A DNA stretch of 6,737 nt from Holophagaceae bacterium. Its GTDB lineage: Bacteria > Acidobacteriota > Holophagae > Holophagales > Holophagaceae. The stretch is from positions 1-6,737 of the forward strand of contig JANXYT010000212.1 of the NCBI GenBank assembly GCA_025355915.1. The letters run 5' to 3'. The position numbers and the translations under genes are program-made. Below are positions 1-5,997 of the stretch, in pieces; within the stretch, counting starts at the first letter, position 1; each line of letters opens with the position of its first letter. The notes below the pieces were generated by a model. It saw only the letters and a list, made by a program, of their open reading frames with translations, searched no databases and was not told where the DNA came from.

Positions 1-205
1 AGGGTGCATACGCGGGGCTGCCCGTTCACGATGGCGAGCATGGTGATGGGGAAGCTGTTCTGAAGCTGGGTCTGCTGGTAGAGCTGGTTGAGCACGATGT
101 CGCTAGGCTCGTTTTTCTTCAGCTCGACCAGCAGACCCAGCTTCAGAACAGCTTCCCCATCACCATGCTCGCCATCGTGAACGGGCAGCCCCGCGTATGC
201 ACCCT
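1..205. repeat. Fold-back inverted repeat within gyrA, probable chimera
   Basis: Bases 1-79 are the exact reverse complement of 127-205. After one mismatch (80/126), pairing resumes for six bases (81-86 with 120-125), giving 86-nt arms around a 33-nt loop (87-119). The left arm and loop read on the minus strand as genuine GyrA, and the right arm continues into the full sense gyrA gene. Two opposed copies of one coding segment meeting at a hairpin is the pattern left when a nascent strand snaps back and copies itself. It could arise during amplification, sequencing or assembly, or rarely as a real inverted duplication. The repeat may extend beyond base 1, which the window cannot show. Confidence 0.93.
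3..128 (-). pseudogene. gyrA: Antisense duplicate fragment of gyrA (left arm plus loop)
   Basis: Read on the minus strand from 128 down to 3, all 42 codons are open and translate as GyrA. They begin VELKKNEPSDIVLNQLYQQT and run on through SFPITMLAIVNGQPR, the same residues that the plus strand encodes from 129 onward. The first 14 or so codons (128 to about 87) lie upstream of what the sense copy retains, so this fragment preserves native GyrA sequence missing from the plus strand. It has no start or stop and is not an independent gene. It is a by-product of the fold-back. Recognition as GyrA is by family knowledge (the NxLYxxTQLQxSF segment of the breakage-reunion domain). Confidence 0.85.
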
Positions 206-1775
206 GCGGGAGGTGCTGCAGGAGTTCATCGGCTTCCGCCGCGAGGTGGTGACCCGCCGGACCCTGTTCCAGCTGCGGAAGGCCGAGGAGCGCCACCACG
301 TCCTCATGGGCCTCAAGATCGCCCTGGACCACCTGGATGCGGTCATCAAGCTCATCCGCGCGGCCAAGAGCCCCGAGGAGGCCAAGGCTGGCCTCATGGC
401 CGGGGCCTTCGCCACCGCCGCCGCCCTCAAGAAGGACCCCACCCTCTGCCTGTCGGCCGTGCAGGCCCAGGCCATCCTGGACATGCGCCTCCAGCGCCTC
501 ACGGGGCTGGAACGGGAGAAGATCCTCGACGAGCTGGCCGAGCTTGAAAAGACCATTGCCAAGCTCAAAGCCATCCTGAATGACGACAGCCTGCTTCTGA
601 AGGTCATCAAGGAGGAGTTGCAGCAGGTTGCCGACCAGTTCGGCAACGATCGCCGCACGGAGATCACGGGATTCACCGGGGAGATCCGCATGGAGGACGT
701 GGTGCCAGACGATCCCATGGTCGTCACCATGTCCAAGGCGGGCTACATCAAGCGAACCGACCTCAACGCCTATCGCCGCCAGCGACGGGGCGGCCGGGGC
801 AAGGTGGGCATGAAGACCAAGGATGAGGATTTCGTCGAGCAGCTCTTCATGACCAAGGCCCACGACACCCTCATGGCCTTCACGGACAAGGGCATTGTCT
901 ACGCGCTGAAGGTCTATGATTTGCCCGAGGCGGCCGCCTCCACCCGGGGCAAGCACATCCGCAACCTCATTTCCCTGAAGGATGGCGAGAACGTGGTCAC
1001 CCTCATGGCCCTGCGGGACTTCCCTGAGGGGGAGACCCTGGTCTTCGCCACCAGCGACGGCACCGTGAAAAAGTCCAGCCTGGCGGCCTACGCCAACATC
1101 CGCGCCAACGGCCTCATCGCGCTCAACATCGATGACGGCAACAGCCTGGTGGCCGTGCGGCGCTCCACGGGGGCCCAGCAGATCTTCCTGGCCACGGCCC
1201 TGGGCAAGGCCATTCGCTTCCCCGAAGAGGATGTCCGGGCCACGGGACGCGCCACCACGGGCGTCCGGGGCATGAAGCTGGCCAAGGGCGACCATATTGT
1301 CGACATGGAAGTGGCCGACCCGCTGCCGGACCTGCCGGAAGGTGTGGAACCCGACGAAAGCACGGAGGACCACGGCATGCTGCTCACGGTCTGCGAAAAG
1401 GGCCGCGGCAAGCGCAGCCTCCTCCAGGACTACCGACTGCAGGGCCGGGGCGGCACGGGCGTCATCAACATCCGCGCCGGCGTGGCCAACGGTCATGTGG
1501 TGGGCTTCAAGCTGGTCAAGCCTGGCGAAGGGTGTCTCCTCATCAGCCAGGAGGGCATGGTCATCCGTTTCCTCATTGACGAGGTCCGCAAGACCGGCCG
1601 CAATGCCCAGGGGGTTGGCCTGCTCAAGCTGGCCAGCGCCCAGGATCGTGTCGTGGGACTCGCCAAGATCGACGCCAGCGCCATGGCCCTGGACGAAGAA
1701 GAGGACCTGGTCGAAGTCGACATGGCCCACCCGGGCCCGGACGAGAGCGGCGAACAGCCGAAGTTAGGTTTGTAG
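129..1775 (+). CDS. gyrA: DNA gyrase subunit A, C-terminal two thirds (left-truncated)
   Basis: GyrA is the DNA breakage-reunion subunit of gyrase. It works as a GyrA2GyrB2 complex to introduce negative supercoils. What remains, counting from base 129, is the end of the breakage-reunion domain (TQLQNSF, VNGQPR), the coiled-coil arm (REVVTRRTLFQLRKAEERHH) and the DMRLQRLTGLEREKI hinge segment. The beta-pinwheel C-terminal domain follows. It carries a canonical GyrA box, QRRGGRGKVG at 780-809, and a second box-like QGRGGTGV from 1440. The box marks this as GyrA rather than ParC. The protein ends in an acidic tail (DEEEDLVEVD), typical of gyrases. The catalytic tyrosine and N-terminal winged helix are outside the window. 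The Met at 165 is internal (MLAIVNG) and is not a start; coding before 129 on this strand is not genuine. Codon 126-128 (Asp) is chimeric; native sequence has Tyr next to it in LYQQT. The gene ends 58 nt from a convergent gene. Confidence 0.96.
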   Translation, partial: QQTQLQNSFPITMLAIVNGQPRVCTLREVLQEFIGFRREVVTRRTLFQLRKAEERHHVLMGLKIALDHLDAVIKLIRAAKSPEEAKAGLMAGAFATAAALKKDPTLCLSAVQAQAILDMRLQRLTGLEREKILDELAELEKTIAKLKAILNDDSLLLKVIKEELQQVADQFGNDRRTEITGFTGEIRMEDVVPDDPMVVTMSKAGYIKRTDLNAYRRQRRGGRGKVGMKTKDEDFVEQLFMTKAHDTLMAFTDKGIVYALKVYDLPEAAASTRGKHIRNLISLKDGENVVTLMALRDFPEGETLVFATSDGTVKKSSLAAYANIRANGLIALNIDDGNSLVAVRRSTGAQQIFLATALGKAIRFPEEDVRATGRATTGVRGMKLAKGDHIVDMEVADPLPDLPEGVEPDESTEDHGMLLTVCEKGRGKRSLLQDYRLQGRGGTGVINIRAGVANGHVVGFKLVKPGEGCLLISQEGMVIRFLIDEVRKTGRNAQGVGLLKLASAQDRVVGLAKIDASAMALDEEEDLVEVDMAHPGPDESGEQPKLGL

Positions 1776-1800
1776 TTCCACCGAGGTGCTCGGCATGGGC

Positions 1801-1830
1801 AGAACGGCGCGGGCAAGCCCGCGCCGTTCT
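1801..1830. terminator. Palindromic hairpin between convergent genes
   Basis: AGAACGGCGCGGGC (1801-1814) and its exact complement (1817-1830) flank a 2-nt AA centre. This is a very stable stem, starting 25 nt after the gyrA stop and 3 nt beyond the stop of the minus-strand gene. The position suits a shared bidirectional terminator. No T-rich tract follows on either strand, so intrinsic termination would be non-canonical. It could instead be a 3'-end-stabilising hairpin or one copy of a dispersed palindromic element. Confidence 0.6.
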
Positions 1831-1833
1831 ACC

Positions 1834-2265
1834 CTAGAGGTAGGACCCCCAGTCGCCGCTCGGCACCTCGATCGCCTCCCGCTCCAGCCGGGGCAGACGT
1901 TCCACATGGAACACATAGGCCCAGGCCTGGAAGCGAAGGCCTCCTTCGAGGACCACGGGCAGGCTTTCCCGCGCGAAAAGGCCCTCCTCCACGCCCTCCA
2001 GGGGGTCCAGGTCGGACATGGCGCCATCGAGTTCTTGCTCGTCGTCGTAGCCCACAAAGTCGCCCCGCACCCAGCCGTGCCCCGGGGGTGGCGACGCGGG
2101 TTCGGGCCCCGGCACCAGGGCAGGGTAGCCCGCCGGCAGGTGGAACAACCGCCCCGCCACCCACGCCCGCGTCAATCCTTCTGGATGGGTGCGCATCAGC
2201 CAAGCGTGCCGGGACCCCCCCTCCCGCAGCGTCCCATAGACGAATAGTCCATCTGCCGGAATCAT
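1834..2265 (-). CDS. AIG2/gamma-glutamylcyclotransferase-like protein
   Basis: This 143-residue protein fits the small AIG2/GGCT-like fold, whose members cyclise gamma-glutamyl amines or peptides to 5-oxoproline. The N-terminal FVYGTLREG (residues 8-16) is the family's substrate-binding loop. AGYPAL lies at 45-50 and VRGDFVGYDD near 66-75. LDPLEG at 86-91 supplies Glu90 as the likely catalytic acid/base, followed by the usual EEGLFARE stretch. The end, SGDWGSYL, matches the GDW near the C-terminus of many members. No signal peptide or membrane segment is visible, so it should be cytosolic. The start at 2265 is supported by AGGGGGG (2276-2270 on the minus strand), about 5 nt upstream. It lies downstream of glyA on the same strand, separated by a terminator, so expression may depend on read-through or an unseen promoter. 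The true substrate cannot be told from sequence; many relatives are uncharacterised. Confidence 0.85.
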   Translation of the reverse strand: MIPADGLFVYGTLREGGSRHAWLMRTHPEGLTRAWVAGRLFHLPAGYPALVPGPEPASPPPGHGWVRGDFVGYDDEQELDGAMSDLDPLEGVEEGLFARESLPVVLEGGLRFQAWAYVFHVERLPRLEREAIEVPSGDWGSYL

Positions 2266-2276
2266 GGCACCCCCCT

Positions 2277-2312
2277 AAAAACATACCGCCAAAACGCGGG
2301 GCGTTTTGGCGG
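2277..2312 (-). terminator. Intrinsic terminator downstream of glyA
   Basis: CCGCCAAAACGC (2286-2297) pairs perfectly with 2301-2312 around a 3-nt loop. On the minus strand the hairpin is followed by TATGTTTTTA (2285-2276), a U-rich tail. It lies about 27 nt past the glyA stop and fits Rho-independent termination of glyA transcripts. The U-tail runs directly into the Shine-Dalgarno of the next minus-strand gene (2276-2270), so it could also act as an attenuator for that gene. Confidence 0.8.
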
Positions 2313-2322
2313 CGGCCGGGTC

Positions 2323-2340
2323 GTTCGGAAAGGACCGAAC
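2323..2340 (-). other. Small hairpin touching the glyA stop codon
   Basis: GTTCGG (2323-2328) pairs with CCGAAC (2335-2340) around a 6-nt loop. The stem includes the last base of the glyA TAG stop, and the stronger terminator hairpin lies 10 nt further downstream. It may protect the glyA mRNA 3' end or be incidental; no U-tract follows it. Confidence 0.4.
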
Positions 2341-3578
2341 TATTCCGGAATGGGGAATTGATCGGTGAGGTGGAACACCTCCTGGCGGACCCGGGCGAAG
2401 GTGCTTTCGTCGGCGCGGTGGCGCAGGGTCACATCGAAGAAGCGGGCGATGTGGTCCATCTCCTCTTCCTTCATGCCCCGGGTGGTGAGGGCGGGGCTGC
2501 CCAGGCGCACGCCGGAGGGCTTGAGGGGCGGGTTGGGGTCGAAGGGGATGCCGTTCTTGTTGGTGGTCATGCCCGCGCGCTGGAGGCAGGCCTCGGCCTC
2601 ATGGCCTAACAGGCCGTGGTCGCGGAGGTCCACGAGGAAGAGGTGGTTGTCTGTGCCGCCGCTGACGACGCGCCAGCCGCGCTCCTGCAGGCCCTTGGCC
2701 AGGGCGTGGGCGTTGCGGATGACCTGGCCGCTGTAGGCCTTGAACTCGGGCTGCATGATCTCGTGCAGGGCCACGGCCTTGGCCGCGATCACATGCATCA
2801 GGGGACCCCCCTGGATGCCCGGGAACACCGCGCGGTCCAGGGCCTTGGCGTACTGGGACTTGCACAGGATCATGCCGCCGCGGGGCCCACGCATGGTCTT
2901 GTGGGTGGTGGTGGTGACATAATCCGCGTGGGGCACAGGGCTCGGGTGGTGACCCGTGGCCACCAGGCCGGCGATGTGGGCCATGTCCACCATGAGTAGG
3001 GCTCCCACCTCGTCGCAGATCTCCCGGAAGAGGGGGAAGTTCCAGGTGCGGCTGTAGGCCGAGGCACCCACCACGATCATCTTGGGCTTGTGCTGCAGGG
3101 CCAGGGCGCGGACCTCGTCCATGTCCACCCGCTCGTCCTCCTGGCGCACATGGTAGGGCACAAATCGATAAAGGATGCCCGAGCTGTTCAATGGGTGGCC
3201 ATGGGTCAGGTGGCCGCCATGAGCCAGGTCCAGGCCCATGACGGTGTCACCGGGCTTCAGGGCCGCGAGGTATACGGCCATGTTGGCCTGGGCGCCGCTG
3301 TGGGGCTGGACATTGGCGTGCTCGGCCCCGAAGATCTGCTTGGCGCGATCCCGGGCCAGGTCTTCGATGATGTCCACCTGATCGCAGCCGCCGTAGTAGC
3401 GCTTGCCTGGGTAGCCTTCCGCATACTTGTTGGTGAAGTGGGAGCCCATGGTCTGCATGACGGCGCGGGACGCGTAATTCTCCGACGCAATGAGTTCCAG
3501 GTGGTGCCGCTGGCGCTGAACCTCCAACTCCAAGGCCTGAAACACGGCGGGGTCGGAGGTTCGGATCACTTCGTACAT
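2340..3578 (-). CDS. glyA: Serine hydroxymethyltransferase
   Basis: GlyA is a cytosolic PLP enzyme that interconverts serine plus tetrahydrofolate with glycine plus 5,10-methylene-tetrahydrofolate. It supplies glycine and one-carbon units for purine, thymidylate and methionine synthesis. The 412-residue length is typical (E. coli enzyme 417). Visible motifs are LIASENYAS (29-37), the [15 protein letters not shown] segment (50-64), PHSGAQAN (92-99), HGGHLTHG (120-127) and VDMAHIAGL (197-205), with Asp198 and His201 near the cofactor. [15 protein letters not shown] (221-235) holds Lys227 as the PLP Schiff-base lysine. [15 protein letters not shown] (355-369) has Arg358, the likely carboxylate-binding arginine. 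The start at 3578 is chosen because AGGAG (3591-3587) lies 8 nt upstream and MYEVI fits the usual N-terminus. An in-frame Met at 3746 would add an unrelated tail running into the divergent gene. It is transcribed divergently from purB and followed by a terminator. Confidence 0.98.
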   Translation of the reverse strand: MYEVIRTSDPAVFQALELEVQRQRHHLELIASENYASRAVMQTMGSHFTNKYAEGYPGKRYYGGCDQVDIIEDLARDRAKQIFGAEHANVQPHSGAQANMAVYLAALKPGDTVMGLDLAHGGHLTHGHPLNSSGILYRFVPYHVRQEDERVDMDEVRALALQHKPKMIVVGASAYSRTWNFPLFREICDEVGALLMVDMAHIAGLVATGHHPSPVPHADYVTTTTHKTMRGPRGGMILCKSQYAKALDRAVFPGIQGGPLMHVIAAKAVALHEIMQPEFKAYSGQVIRNAHALAKGLQERGWRVVSGGTDNHLFLVDLRDHGLLGHEAEACLQRAGMTTNKNGIPFDPNPPLKPSGVRLGSPALTTRGMKEEEMDHIARFFDVTLRHRADESTFARVRQEVFHLTDQFPIPE

Positions 3579-3695
3579 GGTGGGGACTCCTGGTGATGCC
3601 CCTATCCTAGCCGCTGACGGGGCTCGCCAAGGAGCCCTCTTCGTGAGCGGAGTCACAGGACTGCGGCCGTGCGACACTGAAGGGCCGGAGATCTT
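3579..3695. promoter_or_regulatory. Divergent glyA/purB intergenic region
   Basis: These 117 nt must hold promoters for both genes. For glyA, a possible minus-strand pair is TTGGCG (3630-3625) and TAGGAT (3609-3604) with a short 15-nt spacer, placing transcription start a few bases before the ribosome site. The match is weak. GGGCTC (3620-3625) and GAGCCC (3632-3637) form an inverted repeat overlapping the -35-like element and could be an operator or a leader hairpin. For purB I see no convincing promoter, only GGAG (3687-3690) 5 nt before its ATG. No recognisable riboswitch is visible, and the space is tight for one. Confidence 0.35.
3587..3591 (-). promoter_or_regulatory. Ribosome binding site deciding the glyA start
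   Basis: The minus strand reads AGGAG, then 8 nt (TCCCCACC), then ATG at 3578. This strong, well-spaced Shine-Dalgarno favours the 412-residue start over the upstream in-frame Met at 3746. Confidence 0.8.
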
Positions 3696-5147
3696 ATGCC
3701 CTTCCTCCCGCCCCACGACGGACCCGAACTGGAGCGATTCGAGCATCCCCTGGCCAGCCGCTATGCCAGCAAAGCCATGGTGCGCCTCCTCTCACCGCTC
3801 TACCGCCAGCGCGTGTGGCGGCGGCTCTGGGTGGCCCTGGCGGAGGCCGAATCGGAACTGGGCCTGCCCGTGACCAAGGCTCAGGTTGCCGAGCTGCGAG
3901 CCACCCAGGATGACGTGGACTTCGACGCCATTGCGCGGCACGAATCCCTCTTGCGTCACGATGTCATGGCCGCCATCCACGCCTGGGGCGAGCAGGCCCC
4001 CGGCGCCCGACCCATCATCCACCTGGGCGCCACCAGCTGCTTCGTCACGGACAACGGGGACCTGCTCATCGCGCAGGAGGCGCTGGCGCTGCTGCGCCGC
4101 CGCCTGCAGGACGTCCTCGCGGCCCTGGCGGCTTTCGCGGCCCAGTGGCAGGATCAGCCGACGCTCGGCTTCACCCATCTGCAGCCCGCCCAGCCCACCA
4201 CCGTGGGCAAGCGGGCCACCCTCTGGATCCAGGACCTGCTGTTGGACCTGGAGGACCTCGACCACCTCATCCGCACCACGCCCGTCCGTGGCGTGAAGGG
4301 CACCACAGGCACCCAGGCCAGCTTCCTCGAGTTGTTCGAGGGCGATGGCGCCAAGGTGGAAGCCCTGGAGCAGCGCTTCTGCGACAAGGTGGGGTTTCCC
4401 GCCATCCCTGTGTCGGGCCAGACGGCCACCCGGAAGCTGGAGGACCGCATCGGCCAAGTGCTCTGCGGCATCGCGGCCTCGGCGTCGAAGTTCGCCTGCG
4501 ACCTGCGTCTGCTCCAGCATCTGAAGGAAGTCGAGGAGCCCTTCGAGTCGAACCAGATCGGCTCCAGCGCCATGCCCTACAAGCGCAACCCCATGCGCTC
4601 CGAGCGCATCAACAGCCTTGCCCGCTTCGTGCTGGGCCTCATGCCCTCCAGCTACCAGACCAGCGCGAGCCAGTGGCTGGAGCGCACCCTGGACGACAGT
4701 GCCCACCGCCGCCTCACCATCAGCCAGGGCCTGCTGGCCGCGGACGCCATCCTGGTTCTGTTTCGCAATGTGGCCTCGGGCCTGGTGGTCTATCCCCGGA
4801 TGATCGAGGCGCGCCTATCCCAGGAACTGCCCTTCATGGCCGCCGAGGTGCTGCTCATGGAGGCCGTCAAGCTCGGGGGCGACCGCCAGGACTTGCACGA
4901 GCGCTTCCGGATTTCCGCGCTGGAGGCCGGACGGCGCATCAAGGCCGAGGGCCGTCCCAACGAGCTGCTGCAGCTCCTGGCCGAGGACCCGGCCTGGGCC
5001 ATGACCGAGGCTGAGCTGACCAGCCTGCTCGATGCCCGCCGCTTCACCGGCCGCGCTGGCGATCAGGTGCGCCAGTTCCTGGCGGGTCCCGTGGCCGCCG
5101 CCCTGAAGGACCGCGCGCCAGCCGACGCAGCCGCTGTCCGCGTTTGA
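3696..5147 (+). CDS. purB: Adenylosuccinate lyase, eukaryotic-like subtype
   Basis: PurB is a homotetrameric cytosolic lyase of the fumarase/aspartase superfamily. It releases fumarate from SAICAR (to AICAR) and from adenylosuccinate (to AMP). The 483 residues show [11 protein letters not shown] (18-28), RHDVMA with His88, and [12 protein letters not shown] (109-120). [11 protein letters not shown] (156-166) has His161 as the probable general acid. [13 protein letters not shown] is at 198-210, and the superfamily signature [16 protein letters not shown] (288-303) holds the flexible-loop catalytic serine at 290/291. [14 protein letters not shown] (326-339) and QELPFMAAE (376-384) follow. From memory, these strings and the length match vertebrate ADSL (about 484 residues) more closely than the shorter Bacillus or E. 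coli enzymes. The start at 3696 has GGAG 5 nt upstream. The next gene begins 16 nt after the stop, suggesting an operon. All key residues appear intact. Confidence 0.97.
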   Translation: MPFLPPHDGPELERFEHPLASRYASKAMVRLLSPLYRQRVWRRLWVALAEAESELGLPVTKAQVAELRATQDDVDFDAIARHESLLRHDVMAAIHAWGEQAPGARPIIHLGATSCFVTDNGDLLIAQEALALLRRRLQDVLAALAAFAAQWQDQPTLGFTHLQPAQPTTVGKRATLWIQDLLLDLEDLDHLIRTTPVRGVKGTTGTQASFLELFEGDGAKVEALEQRFCDKVGFPAIPVSGQTATRKLEDRIGQVLCGIAASASKFACDLRLLQHLKEVEEPFESNQIGSSAMPYKRNPMRSERINSLARFVLGLMPSSYQTSASQWLERTLDDSAHRRLTISQGLLAADAILVLFRNVASGLVVYPRMIEARLSQELPFMAAEVLLMEAVKLGGDRQDLHERFRISALEAGRRIKAEGRPNELLQLLAEDPAWAMTEAELTSLLDARRFTGRAGDQVRQFLAGPVAAALKDRAPADAAAVRV

Positions 5148-5151
5148 GATT

Positions 5152-5158
5152 GGAAGGA
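5152..5158 (+). promoter_or_regulatory. Ribosome binding site of the ASADH-like gene
   Basis: GGAAGGA ends 5 nt before the ATG at 5164 and lies wholly in the 16-nt gap after purB. It supports this start and independent initiation within a purB-led transcript. Confidence 0.7.
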
Positions 5159-5163
5159 ACCCC

Positions 5164-5991
5164 ATGTTGAAACTCGCCGTGATCGGTGCCCAGACGATGC
5201 TGGGCCGGGAACTCGTGGGGGCCCTGGAGGCGCGGGACGCCTCCGTGGTGCCCCTCTCGATTGGGGCCCTCACGGTGGAGGAGGAGGTCGGCGATCTGGT
5301 GGTCTTCGCGCCCAGCCAGGCCCTGCTGGAAGGATTGGATACCGTGATCCTGGCGGACACGCCCGATATGGCCCTGCTGGAGGGTTTCCCGGGCCGCATC
5401 CTGGACCTACGACCGGAGCCAGAAGCGAGGATCGATCCCCTGCCGCTGGCTGGACCCTGGCCCCAGGGGGTCAAGTCCCTCAAGGGCCGCCCGGCTCTGG
5501 AGCAGGTCCTGGCCCTGCTTCCCTCGTTGCTCGAGAGCGTGGGCGAGGTGGGTGGCACCCACCTGCGCTCGGTGGCCTGGATGGGCGACCGGGGGCTGGA
5601 TGGGCTGGTGGAACAAACGCTCGCCGTCCTCAACGGCGAGGATCCCGACCTGGCCAAGCTGGGCTACCGCCAGGCCTTCGAGGTGGTGCCCGTGACCCCG
5701 GCGGCCGGCAAGGGGCGCCTCATGGAAATCCGCGTCCCTTCGTTCCATGGCGACCTGCTGGTGCTCCAGGTCCGCGCCCTGGAAGGGAAGTCCCTGGCCA
5801 AGAAGGAGGCGCCCACGGGCGTGAAGTGGGTGGAGGCCGCGCCCAGCTCCCGGGATGTGGCCATCAGCGCCGAGCTGCTGGCCCACCTGGACCTCACGGG
5901 CGACGGCAAGGCTGCCGTCCTCACCCTCGGTTTCGATCCCGTGCTCTGGGGCGTCCTGCGGCCCACGATGCGTATTTTGGGACTCCTGTAG
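5164..5991 (+). CDS. Non-catalytic aspartate-semialdehyde dehydrogenase-like protein
   Basis: This 275-residue protein looks like a divergent ASADH homologue, shorter than the roughly 330-370 residues usual for Asd. The N-terminus MLKLAVIGAQTMLGRELVGALE is a Rossmann beta-alpha-beta unit, but the middle glycine of the GATGxVG motif is Thr11. EQTLAVLNGEDP (150-161) matches the dimerisation-domain segment around LNGEE in Asd, and RVPSFHGDLLVLQV (190-203) matches RVPVxxGHS. Key residues are missing. The protein contains no cysteine at all, so the thioester-forming Cys of SNPNCST is absent, and the catalytic His of the GHS motif is Asp197. A role as a real semialdehyde dehydrogenase is therefore unlikely. 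It resembles the idea of the Usg-type Asd paralogues, which are also considered non-catalytic, but orthology is not shown. It sits 16 nt after purB and 6 nt before the ferredoxin gene, in the same reading frame as the latter. Binding of a nucleotide or metabolite is possible; function unknown. Confidence 0.75.
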   Translation: MLKLAVIGAQTMLGRELVGALEARDASVVPLSIGALTVEEEVGDLVVFAPSQALLEGLDTVILADTPDMALLEGFPGRILDLRPEPEARIDPLPLAGPWPQGVKSLKGRPALEQVLALLPSLLESVGEVGGTHLRSVAWMGDRGLDGLVEQTLAVLNGEDPDLAKLGYRQAFEVVPVTPAAGKGRLMEIRVPSFHGDLLVLQVRALEGKSLAKKEAPTGVKWVEAAPSSRDVAISAELLAHLDLTGDGKAAVLTLGFDPVLWGVLRPTMRILGLL

Positions 5992-5997
5992 CCACCC

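Noticed and set aside
165..167. ATG 165 as the start of gyrA
   Set aside because: It is the internal Met of a conserved GyrA segment (SFPITMLAIVNGQPR). The frame is open upstream only because of the fold-back, and the N-terminal catalytic domain is missing.
129..1775. ParC (topoisomerase IV subunit A) instead of GyrA
   Set aside because: A canonical GyrA box, QRRGGRGKVG, is present at 780-809, along with a full six-blade-length C-terminal domain and acidic tail.
1786..2247. Plus-strand open frame opposite the GGCT-like gene, and the overlapping minus frame 1829-2284
   Set aside because: The frame 1834-2265 has the FVYGTLR, LDPLEG and SGDW motifs plus a Shine-Dalgarno; these two have none.
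3579..3746. N-terminal extension of GlyA to the in-frame Met at 3746
   Set aside because: The added residues match nothing in the family and run across the divergent intergenic region into purB. The Met at 3578 has a strong AGGAG site and the standard GlyA N-terminus.
3792..4706. 304-codon minus-strand open frame inside purB
   Set aside because: It is entirely antisense to a well-conserved PurB and has no recognisable motif or ribosome site.
5164..5991. Functional aspartate-semialdehyde dehydrogenase (asd)
   Set aside because: The protein has no cysteine, has Asp in place of the catalytic His, and is markedly short, so catalysis by the known mechanism is not possible.
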